The notes under the pieces were generated by a model. That model ran no database searches. It saw nothing but the letters and a program-made list of their open reading frames with translations, and had not been told where the DNA came from. DNA of 64,000 nt, taken from NCBI RefSeq assembly GCF_019279795.1, contig NC_056734.1, positions 4,205,369-4,269,368 of the forward strand, written 5' to 3'. Position numbers and translations under genes: made by a program. Positions 34,607-47,100 of the stretch are shown piece after piece (within the stretch, counting starts at the first letter, position 1; each line of letters starts with the position of its first letter). This stretch comes from Protopterus annectens. Its lineage: Eukaryota > Chordata > Ceratodontiformes > Protopteridae.

Positions 34607-35014
34607 TTTTTATGAAATACATTTATACAGATGTACGCAACATTCTGATTTGATTTAGGATATATATGTATATAATTTTGTATTTGAATGAATCTATTTA
34701 CAAAAATGAATACATAGCCCTTTAACTGAAATAAGAGGTTGTCTTAAGTTAAGCCATCTCTAATTAATTAATTATACTAATTGAATACAATGCTTGACTA
34801 TATAAACTGAAATAACAGAGCTTGTAACAGAATCTGATGAAGCGTACTACAGCTACGCGAAAGCGCTTATTCTTTGTGGTTTTATGTATGGAATAAAGAG
34901 GAATTTTCGTATTATTTCGTCTCACTTGAACTGGTTTCATCATTTGACTGTGTGAGTACTTTCAGTGACTTCAGTGCCTTCTCCATGTGGATGCACTTGT
35001 GTTTGTTCTACTAA
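34607..35014 (+). repeat. Inverted partial pseudo-LTR tail
   Basis: Reverse complement of about 33594-34005 (or 29462-29870). It starts 'atgaaatacatttatacag' and ends at 'tgtttgttctactaa', about 58 bp short of the pseudo-LTR edge. It meets the direct copy in a T-run, consistent with template switching or hairpin priming at a short homology. Confidence 0.9.
34826..34879 (+). ncRNA. Hammerhead-like ribozyme, inverted tail
   Basis: Plus-strand copy of the same motif: CTGATGA at 34834-34840, GCGTA/TACGC helix II, GAAA at 34859-34862, GCGC loop, helix I closed by 'AGAAT'/'ATTCT'. Sequence-identical in the core to the right pseudo-LTR copy. Confidence 0.7.
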
Positions 35015-35315
35015 AGTTGTACAATTTCATTATGAAATGTTTTTACTTTAATCTCTTTTAAATTTGAACTAAAATGCTTTCTTGTACCTGTTTCTATATT
35101 TTGGCTACATATCTGATACATCTAATGACATTAATCAAGCTCTGTTATGTTAAATCTTACTCTAACAAATCTTTACTTCTAATTTTCCCTGATAGGCATT
35201 CTTGAATTACCTATATCTTAATTTCTAGAATAAAATCATCAAAATTACAACTTCTTGCCTAATTAACCTATTGTGACATCTATACATTCATTTGCCAGTT
35301 ATTTTGCCTTATTAA

Positions 35316-36822
<1,507 letters not shown>

Positions 36823-36846
36823 ATAGGTTCATAGGTTCATAGGTTC
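36823..36846 (-). repeat. CR1 3'-terminal 8-bp microsatellite
   Basis: Three tandem copies of 'ataggttc' on the plus strand (GAACCTAT on the element's strand) at the exact 3' end of the CR1. Short 8-bp terminal repeats are the hallmark of CR1 3' ends. Confidence 0.85.
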
Positions 36847-37239
36847 ATACTAGGCTATCTGCCCGAGGGCATTTACAAGCCTAGCCCATCGTTTTGTGGC
36901 TTACGCCACCCCTTTAGTATGGGGAACTATACCCATTATTTTGCTGTGCCTCTGTCGAGCAGTGACACTGAGGTAATCCCTGGGGTATATCTGCGATCTC
37001 CCATCCATTGGTCAAGATTTCTCTTGAACAAGGCCAGCGAGGTGCTCTGCCTCACATGTACCGGGATTTTGTTCCACAGCATAGGGAGTCTTTGGGTGAT
37101 GAATCTATCCCTCCAGCACGCCCTATTAATAGCCGTGTCGAGGTTTAAGTCTCCGCCCTTGTGGCTCTGATGGATCTAGATTTTTGAGGTGAAGCATATT
37201 CATCAAATCTGGGTTTGACATGGCCTTGTATGTTAGGCA

Positions 37240-38560
37240 AAGGTCACCTCTGAGCAAGCGTAAGTTTACTGAATAGAGCTGGAGTTCTTTCAGTCGGGCA
37301 GCATAGGATAGATTTTGAGACCCTTTATCCTTTTGGTGAGGAACTTTGTGGCCTCTCCAGCTGCTGCAAGTGTCGGGTCAGATACATTCAATGGGGCATT
37401 GTACTCAATCATTGGTCTGATGAGTGATGAGTAAAGGGAGACTATAACCTCCCTTGATCTAGATGAGAATCCCTTCATGATAAGGTGGGCAATGTAGAAG
37501 GTCTTCCTAACTACTTTAGCTACATGGGTGTCGAATGACAGACTACTATCAACCTGGGTCCCCAGGTCCCTGATAACTTCTTCTGTGCTCAGTGGATTGC
37601 CACCTATTTGGTAGCTAGGTAACCTTGTTTTTCCCAAGGGTATGACTATGCATTTTTGGCATTTAACTTTAGGCCGTGGCTCTGGCACCAGTTATCCGCT
37701 TCTGTGAGACCCTTCTGAAGGATATCTGTGTCAGATGTGTTTTCTACTATGGCGCCAGTTTGCAGTCATCTGCAAACTTTGTCAGCCATAACCCTCCTGT
37801 GTTTGCTTGTACTTCGAAAAGTAGATGCCAAACAAGAGTGGGCCCAGGACTGAGCCCTGTGGGACACCACTTGTGACAGGCTTTGAGTCTGACATGGCGC
37901 CAGCAACTCTGACCCTGTGGGTTCTGTCACTCAGCCAGTTTGCAACCCATCTTGTGATGTATGGGTTAACATTTAAGCTGATGAGTTTTTCAATGATACC
38001 CGAGTGGGGTATTGTATCAAGGCCTTAGCCAGATCGAGGTAGGCTGTATGGACTGCCTTTCCTCATCAATGGCTTTGGTGACTGTTTCAAAAGTCAACCA
38101 AGTTTAAAAGGCATGATCTGCCTTTGACAAAGCCAAACTGGGTTGGATCCAAAGTCTGCAAATTCCCTATGTCTTTATTTATGAGGTCCATTATGATCCT
38201 CTCCATGGCTTTGCAGATAAGGCTTGTCAAGCTAATGGGCCGGTAATTTCCAGGGTCGGTGGAGGCACCGCCTTTGTGAAGTGGGACCACAGTTGCAGTG
38301 CGCCACCCCTGGGTAATGTATCCAGAGGTAAGACTTTGATTAAACAGCTGTCCTAGCTGTGGGTTTAATTCCTCATTGAGTTCGTGGAGCACACAGCCGG
38401 GGACACCATCAGGTCCCATGGATGCTGTGTTTTTGCTTTGGAGAGAGCAGTTCTCACTTGGGCGCTGGAGATGTTTGGGGCTGCAATCGCTTGGTATAGA
38501 TATCTCTCCTTTGGGGAGGGGAGAAGTTTGCACTGAACCTGTCAGCCAGTATGTTGGCAA
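37240..38560 (-). pseudogene. CR1 ORF2 reverse transcriptase (decayed)
   Basis: The minus-strand frame 38560-38087 holds the RT N-terminal half: 'SMGPDGVPGCVLHEL', 'GWRTATVVPLHKGG', 'NYRPISLTSL' and 'QFGFVKGRSC'. Further on in other frames are 'GVPQGSVLGP' near 37870-37840, then the catalytic 'KFADDCKLAP' near 37788-37760, followed at once by two stops. The frame 37688-37290 gives the thumb and C-terminus ('DLGTQVDSSLSFDTHV', 'IAHLIMKGF'). All RT blocks are present in order, so this was a full-length copy that lost function by point mutation. Confidence 0.88.
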
Positions 38561-39029
38561 TGTCTGTAGGATCAGTAATCTTCACATCATTTTGAACTAG
38601 TTCTGAGCATATCTGGGAGTTTCCTCCTAGGTTTCTAACATAGCTAAAGAAGGCCTTATGATTGTCTTTTGAGTCTTTAGCTATTTTTCTCTCGAAATTT
38701 GCTTTGGATGATTTTATGAGAGCTCTTAGTTTTTACTTATAGTGATCAAGGGTGTCTTACCTTTTAAGGATTTTGCTCTATCTTGTAGTAGCTTCCTCCT
38801 TTTGTTGTAGAGTTTGTTTATGGCTGGGGTCCACCAGACTGGACGCTTGCCTTTGGTACAAAGAGTCTTTGTTTTGCTTGGGATTGCCTTATCCATGCAG
38901 TCCTGCAGGTGCTGGTAGAAGGCATTTGTAAGTGATTCAGCGGCTTGAGTACTGTTTTCCGCCAGCTCGGGGCCTTAAAGGAGACCACACTAGTCTTTAG
39001 AAGTGTGAAGTCGGCTTTTGAGAAGTTCT

Positions 39030-39705
39030 TTACTGTGGTCTTTTTATTTCAGGTGGGGTGGGATGAGGACCTCCAGCGAGATTAGTTTGTGATCTGATCT
39101 CACCAGTGAGGGGTATACTTCGTGTTGAACATTGTGCTCCCATGTTCGTGATGATGAGATCAAGTATGTTATCTCCTCTTGTGGGAATGGTGACTAGTTG
39201 TTCCATGGCATTTGAGTTTATGAATTCCAGGAACTTTTGGGCTAGGGTGTTTGGGCTTGAGTAGTGTTCCCAGTCTATATTTGGGTAATTGAAGTCACCT
39301 AGTATGATGGTGTTTGGTGATACATTTATCCCTCTAGTGTTTTCAGGAAGGCCATGTGAGGTTCCTGAGTTTGTGAGGGTGGCCTGTAACATGCTACAAT
39401 TTGCAGAGCAGTCTTGCCTACGGTTAATTGCACCTGGATGGTCTCCGATGCATCATGCGTTGCCACCAGTCTTGAGGTGTGGGTGTCCTTGATGAATATG
39501 GATACCCCCCCTCCTTTCTTGGTATTTTCCTGATTTTGGGGCCGGAACGCATGATATGAGGTAAAACCTGATAGCGCTGGGGTGCTCTCAGGAGCCTTGA
39601 ACCAGGTTTCTGTCACAGCACAGACATCGATGTTCTCCATACTGAGAAGGGCCTCGAAAAGTGCATTTTGAGATTTAGACTTCTGGCATTGAGCAGCATT
39701 ACCCT
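39030..39705 (-). pseudogene. CR1 ORF2 AP-endonuclease domain (decayed)
   Basis: Minus strand: 'LLNARSLKSQNALFEALL' just upstream of 39640, then 'VCAVTETWF' (the catalytic Glu of the APE fold) and 'GGGVSIFIKDT'. A second frame holds 'IILGDFNYPNIDWEHY' (GDFN catalytic motif) and 'ILDLIITN'. At least one frame change lies near 39350. In CR1 this domain nicks target DNA to prime reverse transcription. The characteristic His-bearing end ('SDH') is not seen. Confidence 0.88.
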
Positions 39706-39758
39706 TAGTTTTTTTCCTTTTGTGTTCTAGGGTGGTAGGTTTAGAATTTGAGCCTTGC

Positions 39759-40696
39759 CTAAAAAGGCACTATGGGGTGGCAAGAGCCTTTGCCAATATC
39801 CGAATCCCAGGGTGACAGGTGCAAGCCGCCCCTTGCATGGCAGCGTGGCTTGTCCAGCATGTCATCCCAGGCAGCCAGATACTGGATCCCCTTTGAATGA
39901 CACCAGTGTTTAAGCCAATTGTTAAAGCTGATCATCTTATCTCTGTATTGTGGCATCATTCTTGGTGAAGGTAGGATACTGCTCAAGGTCAGGGTCATAC
40001 CTGCCTGGGCTACATAATCAGAGAGCTCCTCAATGTCTCTTTTCATGTAGTCCAAGGAGGTACGTCTCAGGTCGCTTACACCAGCGTGGACAATGACTGA
40101 GTCATATTTGTACCTGCTGTTGAGAGACCTGAGTGCTTGCGCTATGTGGCGGATTCTAGCGCCCGACAGACAGCTTACTGTGACCTTCTCCTTACTCAGT
40201 CTGGTGAGCGGACGCCAGTGTGTCTGACTATGGAGTCACCAATGACTAGTGTGTCTGGCATTGTGTTTGGCCTTAAGGGCTGTGACTGTTTGACACTCTG
40301 ACTGTGAGGTCTATGTGTTGCAGGTGTTGTGTTCTGAGGTGGTGGTTGTTTGGGTGTCTGCTTTGGTGGCCTCTGCTGTTTTGGTAGATTTTTGATCAGA
40401 GCCTCCGAGTATGTCTTTGTGTGTTTATGTGTATGATTTGAGGTTGTAATGGTACTATGTGAGACTGGGTCTATAGTGTGTGTGGTAACCTTCTCCTCCT
40501 GACTGGTCTTGCCAGTCCTATGTTGAGAGAGCTCAGCCTCCAGTTTGGCCGTATAGTTGCATCTCTCGCATGTATTTGTGTTTTGTGGGAGGAGGAGAGG
40601 GTTGTTCAGGTACATGAGGCAATTGTAACATTGCCTCAATATTCCCAGGTTCACCAGCTGAGCAGGAGAGGACACTAGCAACTGATCCCTCGACAT
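39759..40696 (-). pseudogene. CR1 ORF1: zinc-finger-like + SGNH esterase protein
   Basis: ATG at 40696. Residues ~24-48 have a CxxC...CxxC pair ('CYNC', 'CERC') like the PHD-type finger of CR1 ORF1; a Gln/Pro/Thr-rich linker follows. The esterase block I 'DTLVIGDSIVRHTG' ends in a frame change near 40196. In the next frame come block II 'LSGARIRHIA', then 'VIVHAGVSDL' and 'GLHLS', which carries the catalytic His. Block III is usually GxND; here it is GVSD. ORF1 proteins bind the element's RNA, and the esterase role is unclear in the family. One indel separates an otherwise complete protein. Confidence 0.85.
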
Positions 40697-41060
40697 GCTA
40701 GAAGGATAGACAAAAAACTTTAAAAAAGATTCCGGGGATGTGGGTGACCGAGAAATGGGGTTGCCTTTTAGGGGTGCTATCTATAAGAGTGCCGTATCAA
40801 GGTAATAAGTACTGTAGGAGCAAGTGCTAGGTTTAACAGATAGAGAATAGTCTACTTAGAGTCAAGTAGAGATGATCGTTTTAGTTATAGGATACGCTCA
40901 TTAGATCAGTAGTATAGGTCGAGGAAGGTAGTTTCAAAGGAAAATTTGAAGAGTGGACTTTAGGTAGCCCGAATAGTTTAAACCTGCTTAACCGGCGCTG
41001 CCCTAGTGTGCAACAGTGGCAACTCCGCTTAAATCGCTTAATGCGCCGCTTAAAGCGTGC
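40697..41060 (-). promoter_or_regulatory. CR1 5' leader between tandem array and ORF1
   Basis: 364 bp without a meaningful ORF that joins ORF1 to the first array unit. The TATA-like box at the junction (41061-41067) would place transcription start about 30 bp inside this leader on the minus strand. It contains a 'gcttaa'/'gcgctt'-rich stretch at 40985-41060 and shares little with the array unit except around 'gcgtgctttatagc'. Confidence 0.55.
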
Positions 41061-41110
41061 TTTATAGCAGGGGGCTGGAAAAGACAGGAAATGACCCAAA
41101 ATGGCCAATA
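41061..41110 (-). promoter_or_regulatory. Putative pol II core promoter in each array unit (first unit shown)
   Basis: On the minus strand the unit reads inverted CCAAT ('ATTGG', 41105-41109), then 'TTTCCTGTC' (ETS-like GGAA on the other strand), then 'CTATAAA' (41061-41067), with about 40 bp from CCAAT to TATA. The same order recurs in all other units. The copy next to the CR1 leader is placed to drive ORF1. Motif reading only; no expression evidence. Confidence 0.5.
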
Positions 41111-44100
41111 AACTACAAGTTACTGCCTTAAACCACTCCTCTGAGGACAAACAGGCAGCTCAGTACTCCCTACTCCCACTAGTGAGTAAAGAAACTACCC
41201 CTTGACCAAACAAGGAAAATGGAGAAAACAGGAACCAAGACAAAGCCCAGGGATCAGCAAAATCTGGTCTCTGGAACACTAGTTAGGAAAGTATGGAAAG
41301 CAAGGATATTTTTTTTGTTTTTTTCAAGTTTTTTTTACAGAAAAGCAGAAAACACAATAAATGCTATGATTTTCGATTAAATGCTATCAAAAGCTAGTAC
41401 ACTTGAGTGTATTAGCCTGTAGTTTAACTTTTAGGCAAAACTTAAACTAGCAAGTGCAGTAAACAGTTTTAGCTTATAAACACAGTAAAAACAGTGCAAA
41501 CTTTGATAAAATAAGCAGAAACAGTAGTCGAAAGGCACAAAAAGTCGAAAAAAGCCAAGAAAAATACTTAAAATCTGAAAGGTAGTCTTTTCTGGTCTCT
41601 GCTGCTAGAGGAACACTGCTGGCCACCACGAGGAGCTGTGCTGAGTTCTCAATAGCTGGAAAAGCCCGCCAAAACGTGCTTTTATAGCAGGGGGCTGGAA
41701 AAGACAGGAAATGACCCAAAATGGCCAATAAACTACAAGTTACTGCCTTAAACCACTCCTCTGAGGACAAACAGGCAGCTCAGTACTCCCTACTCCCACT
41801 AGTGAGTAAAGAAACTACCCCTTGACCAAACAAGGAAAATGGAGAAAACAGGAACTGAGACAAAGCCCAGGGATCAGCAAAATCTGGTCTCTGGAACACT
41901 AGTTAGGAAAGTATGGAAAGCAAGGATATTTTTTTTGTTTTTTTCAAGTTTTTTTACAGAAAAGCAGAAAACACAATAAATGCTATGATTTTCGATTAAA
42001 TGCTATCAAAAGCTAGTACACTTGAGTGTATTAGCCTGTAGTTTAACTTTTAGGCAAAACTTAAACTAGCAAGTGCAGTAAACAGTTTTAGCTTATAAAC
42101 ACAGTAAAAAACAGTGCAAACTTTGATAAAATAAGCAGAAACAGTAGTCGAAAGGCACAAAAAGTCAAAAAAAGCCAAGAAAAATACTTAAAACCTGGAA
42201 AGGTAGTCTTTCTGGTCTCTGCTGCTAGAGGAACACTGCTGGCCACCACGAGGAGCTGTGCTGAGTTCTCAATAGCTGGAAAAGCCCGCCAAAACGCTCT
42301 TTATAGCATGGGGCTGGAAAAGACAGGAAATGACCCAAAATGGCCAATAAACTACAAGTTACTGCCTTAAACCACTCCTCTGAGGACAAACAGGCAGCTC
42401 AGTACTCCCTACTCCCACTAGTGAGTAAAGAAACTACCCCTTGACCAAACAAGGAAAATGGAGAAAACAGGAACTGAGACAAAGCCCAGGGATCAGCAAA
42501 ATCTGGTCTCTGGAACACTAGTTAGGAAAGTATGGAAAGCAAGGATATTTTTTTTGTTTTTTCAAGTTTTTTTTACAGAAAAGCAGAAAACACAATAAAT
42601 GCTATGATTTTCGATTAAATGCTATCAAAAGCTAGTACACTTGAGTGTATTAGCCTGTAGTTTAACTTTTAGGCAAAACTTAAACTAGCAAGTGCAGTAA
42701 ACAGTTTTAGCTTATAAACACAGAAAAACAGTGCAAACTTTGATAAAATAAGCAGAAACAGTAGTCGAAAGGCACAAAAAGTCGAAAAAGCCAAGAAAAA
42801 TACTTAAAATCTGGAAAGGTAGTCTTTTCTGGTCTCTGCTGCTAGAGGAACACTGCTGGCCACCACGAGGAGCTGTGCTGAGTTCTCATTAGCTGGAAAA
42901 GCCCGCCAAAACGTGCTTTTATAGCAGGGGCTGGAAAAGACAGGAAATGACCCAAAATGGCCAATAAACTACAAGTTACTGCCTTAAACCACTCCTCTGA
43001 GGACAAACAGGCAGCTCAGTACTCCCTACTCCCACTAGTGAGTAAAGAAACTACCCCTTGACCAAACAAGGAAAATGGAGAAAACAGGAACTGAGACAAA
43101 GCCCAGGGATCAGCAAAATCTGGTCTCTGGAACACTAGTTAGGAAAGTATGGAAAGCAAGGATATTTTTTTTTGTTTTTTCCAAGTTTTTTTACAGAAAA
43201 GCAGAAAACACAATAAATGCTATGATTTTCGATTAAATGCTATCAAAAGCTAGTACACTTGAGTGTATTAGCCTGTAGTTTAACTTTTAGGCAAAACTTA
43301 AACTAGCAAGTGCAGTAAACAGTTTTAGCTTATAAACACAGAAAAACAGTGCAAACTTTGATAAAATAAGCAGAAACAGTAGTCGAAAGGCACAAAAAGT
43401 CGAAAAAAGCCAAGAAAAATACTTAAAATCTGGAAAGGTAGTCTTTTCTGGTCTCTGCTGCTAGAGGAACACTGCTGGCCACCACGAGGAGCTGTGCTGA
43501 GTTCTCAATAGCTGGAAAAGCCCGCCAAAACGTGCTTTATAGCAGGGGCTGGAAAAGACAGGAAATGACCCAAAATGGCCAATAAACTACAAGTTACTGC
43601 CTTAAACCACTCCTCTGAGGACAAACAGGCAGCTCAGTACTCCCTACTCCCACTAGTGAGTAAAGAAACTACCCCTTGACCAAACAAGGAAAATGGAGAA
43701 AACAGGAACTGAGACAAAGCCCAGGGATCAGCAAAATCTGGTCTCTGGAACACTAGTTAGGAAAGTATGGAAAACAAGGATATTTTTTTTGGTTTTTTTT
43801 TTTCAAGTTTTTTTACAGAAAAGCAGAAAACACAATAAATGCTATGATTTTCGACTAAATGCTATCAAAAGCTAGTACACTTGAGTGTATTAGCCTGTAG
43901 TTTAACTTTTAGGCAAAACTTAAACTAGCAAGTGCAGTAAACAGTTTTAGCTTATAAACACAGAAAAACAGTGCAAACTTTGATAAAATAAGCAGAAACA
44001 GTAGTCGAAAGGCACAAAAAGTCGAAAAAGCCAAGAAAAATACTTAAAATCTGGAAAGGTAGTCTTTCTTGGTCTCTGCTGCTAGAGGAACACTGCTGGC

Positions 44101-47100
44101 CACCACGAGGAGCTGTGCTGAGTTCTCAATAGCTGGAAAAGCCCGCCAAAACGTGCTTTATAGCAGGGGCTGGAAAAGACAGGAAATGACCCAAAATGGC
44201 CAATAAACTACAAGTTACTGCCTTAAACCACTCCTCTGAGGACAAACAGGCAGCTCAGTACTCCCTACTCCCACTAGTGAGTAAAGAAACTACCCCTTGA
44301 CCAAACAAGGAAAATGGAGAAAACAGGAACTAAGACAAAGCCCAGGGAGCAGCAAAATCTGGTCTCTGGAACACTAGTTAGTAAAGTATGGAAAGCAAGG
44401 ATATTTTTTTTGTTTTTTCAAGTTTTTTTACAGAAAAGCAGAAAACACAATAAATGCTATGATTTTCGATTAAATGCTATCAAAAGCTAGTACACTTGAG
44501 TGTATTAGCCTGTAGTTTAACTTTTAGGCAAAACTTAAACTAGCAAGTGCAGTAAACAGTTTTAGCTTATAAACACAGAAAAACAGTGCAAACTTTGATA
44601 AAACAAGCAGAAACAGTAGTCGAAAGGCACAAAAAGTCAAGAAAAGCCAAGAAAAATACTTAAAATCTGGAAAGGTAGTCTTTTCTGGTCTCTGCTGCTA
44701 GAGGAACACTGCTGGCCACCACGAGGAGCTGTGCTGAGTTCTCATTAGCTGGAAAAGCCCGCCAGAACGTGCTTTATAGCAGGGGGCTGGAAAAGACAGG
44801 AAATGACCCAAAATGGCCAATAAACTACAAGTTACTGCCTTAAACCACTCCTCTGAGGACAAACAGGCAGCTCAGTACTCCCTACTCCCACTAGTGAGTA
44901 AAGAAACTACCCCTTGACCAAACAAGGAAAATGGAGAAAACAGGAACTAAGACAAAGCCCAGGGATCAGCAAAATCTGGTCTCTGGAACACTAGTTAGAA
45001 AAGTATGGAAAAACAAGGATATTTTTTTTGTTTTTTCAAGTTTTTTTACAGAAAAGCAGAAAACACAATAAATGCTATGATTTTCGATTAAATGCTATCA
45101 AAAGCTAGTACACTTGAGTGTATTAGCCTGTAGTTTAACTTTTAGGCAAAACTTAAACTAGCAAGTGCAGTAAACAGTTTTAGCTTATAAACACAGAAAA
45201 ACAGTGCAAACTTTGATAAAATAAGCAGAAACAGTAGTCGAAAGGCACAAAAAGTCGAAAAAGCCAAGAAAAATACTTAAAATCTGGAAAGGTAGTCTTT
45301 TCTGGTCTCTGCTGCTAGAGGAACACTGCTGGCCACCACGAGGAGCTGTGCTGAGTTCTCAATAGCTGGAAAAGCCCGCCAAAACGTGCTTTATAGCAGG
45401 GGGCTGGAAAAGACAGGAAATGACCCAAAATGGCCAATAAACTACAAGTTACTGCCTTAAACCACTCCTCTGAGGACAAACAGGCAGCTCAGTACTCCCT
45501 ACTCCCACTAGTGAGTAAAGAAACTACCCCTTGACCAAACAAGGAAAATGGAGAAAACAGGAACCAAGACAAAGCCCAGGGATCAGCAAAATCTGGTCTC
45601 TGGAACACTAGTTAGGAAAGTATGGAAAGCAAGGATATTTTTTTTTGTTTTTTTCAAGTTTTTTTACAGAAAAGCAGAAAACACAATAAATGCTATGATT
45701 TTCGATTAAATGCTATCAAAAGCTAGTACACTTGAGTGTATTAGCCTGTAGTTTAACTTTTAGGCAAAACTTAAACTAGCAAGTGCAGTAAACAGTTTTA
45801 GCTTATAAACACAGTAAAAACAGTGCAAACTTTGATAAAATAAGCAGAAACAGTAGTCGAAAGGCACAAAAAGTCGAAAAAAGCCAAGAAAAATACTTAA
45901 AATCTGGAAAGGTAGTCTTTTCTGGTCTCTGCTGCTAGAGGAACACTGCTGGCCACCACGAGGAGCTGTGCTGAGTTCTCAATAGCTGGAAAAGCCCGCC
46001 AAAACGTGCTTTATAGCAGTAGGCTGGAAAAGACAGGAAATGACCCAAAATGGCCAATAAACTACAAGTTACTGCCTTAAACCACTCCTCTGAGGACAAA
46101 CAGGCAGCTCAGTACTCCCTACTCCCACTAGTGAGTAAAGAAACTACCCCTTGACCAAACAAGGAAAATGGAGAAAACAGGAACTGAGACAAAGCCCAGG
46201 GATCAGCAAAATCTGGTCTCTGGAACACTAGTTAGGAAAGTATGGAAAGCAAGGATATTTTTTTTGTTTTTTCAAGTTTTTTTACAGAAAAGCAGAAAAC
46301 ACAATAAATGCTATGATTTTCGATTAAATGCTATCAAAAGCTAGTACACTTGAGTGTATTAGCCTGTAGTTTAACTTTTAGGCAAAACTTAAACTAGCAA
46401 GTGCAGTAAACAGTTTTAGCTTATAAACACAGAAAAACAGTGCAAACTTTGATAAAATAAGCAGAAACAGTAGTCGAAAGGCACAAAAAGTCGAAAAAGC
46501 CAAGAAAAATACTTAAAATCTGGAAAGGTAGTCTTTTCTGGTCTCTGCTGCTAGAGGAACACTGCTGGCCACCACGAGGAGCTGTGCTGAGTTCTCATTA
46601 GCTGGAAAAGCCCGCCAAAACGTGCTTTATAGCAGGGGGCTGGAAAAGACAGGAAATGACCCAAAATGGCCAATAAACTACAAGTTACTGCCTTAAACCA
46701 CTCCTCTGAGGACAAACAGGCAGCTCAGTACTCCCTACTCCCACTAGTGAGTAAAGAAACTACCCCTTGACCAAACAAGGAAAATGGAGAAAACAGGAAC
46801 TGAGACAAAGCCCAGGGATCAGCAAAATCTGGTCTCTGGAACACTAGTTAGGAAAGTATGGAAAGCAAGGATATTTTTTTTGTTTTTTTCAAGTTTTTTT
46901 ACAGAAAAGCAGAAAACACAATAAATGCTATGATTTTCGATTAAATGCTATCAAAAGCTAGTACACTTGAGTGTATTAGCCTGTAGTTTAACTTTTAGGC
47001 AAAACTTAAACTAGCAAGTGCAGTAAACAGTTTTAGCTTATAAACACAGAAAAACAGTGCAAACTTTGATAAAATAAGCAGAAACAGTAGTCGAAAGGCA

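Larger units (their letters stand above)
33531..34608 (-). repeat. PLE pseudo-LTR, right copy (upstream of the ORF)
   Basis: Same sequence order as 29399-30465, starting 'atagtcaaataaaactgctc' and ending inside the duplicated C-terminal coding region, where it meets the inverted tail. On the minus strand it lies upstream of the ORF, so it should supply the promoter. It has a 9-bp insert near 33848 absent from the other two copies. Confidence 0.9.
29399..35014 (-). mobile_element. Penelope-like element, near-intact, with pseudo-LTRs and inverted tail
   Basis: A 5.6-kb insertion bounded by a perfect 15-bp direct repeat 'agttgtacaatttca' at 29384-29398 and 35015-35029. Order on the plus strand: pseudo-LTR copy (29399-~30465, overlapping the 3' end of the ORF), the rest of the ORF to 33495, a second pseudo-LTR in the same direction (33531-~34608, including the last ~63 codons again), then a ~0.4-kb inverted pseudo-LTR piece to 35014. 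Direct pseudo-LTRs plus a truncated inverted copy is a known PLE arrangement, thought to come from tandem or template-switched reverse transcription. The intact long ORF and few differences among the three terminal copies indicate recent insertion. Confidence 0.92.
36823..41060 (-). mobile_element. CR1 LINE body (leader, ORF1, ORF2 remnants, 3' end)
   Basis: On the minus strand: a ~360-bp leader (41060-40697), ORF1 (40696-~39759), ORF2 endonuclease (~39700-39030), RT (38560-~37290) and a 3' UTR ending in an 8-bp microsatellite. Full length for the family in gene order, but ORF2 is broken by stops and frame shifts. Directly upstream is the 617-bp tandem array, in continuous register with the leader. 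No target duplication was recognised, as is usual for CR1. Confidence 0.9.

Noticed and set aside
29399-35014. LTR retrotransposon or retrovirus
   Set aside because: The long terminal direct repeats could suggest it, but there is no gag, protease, integrase or primer-binding site, and the RT is joined to GIY-YIG, which is diagnostic of Penelope-like elements.
40881-41770. Small minus-strand ORF beginning MSSEEWFKAV in the array units
   Set aside because: It recurs because the units recur. It has no domain and its C-terminus changes with small indels (as between the copies ending 41150 and 41770), so conservation follows the repeat, not protein selection. An upstream ORF of the CR1 RNA remains possible.
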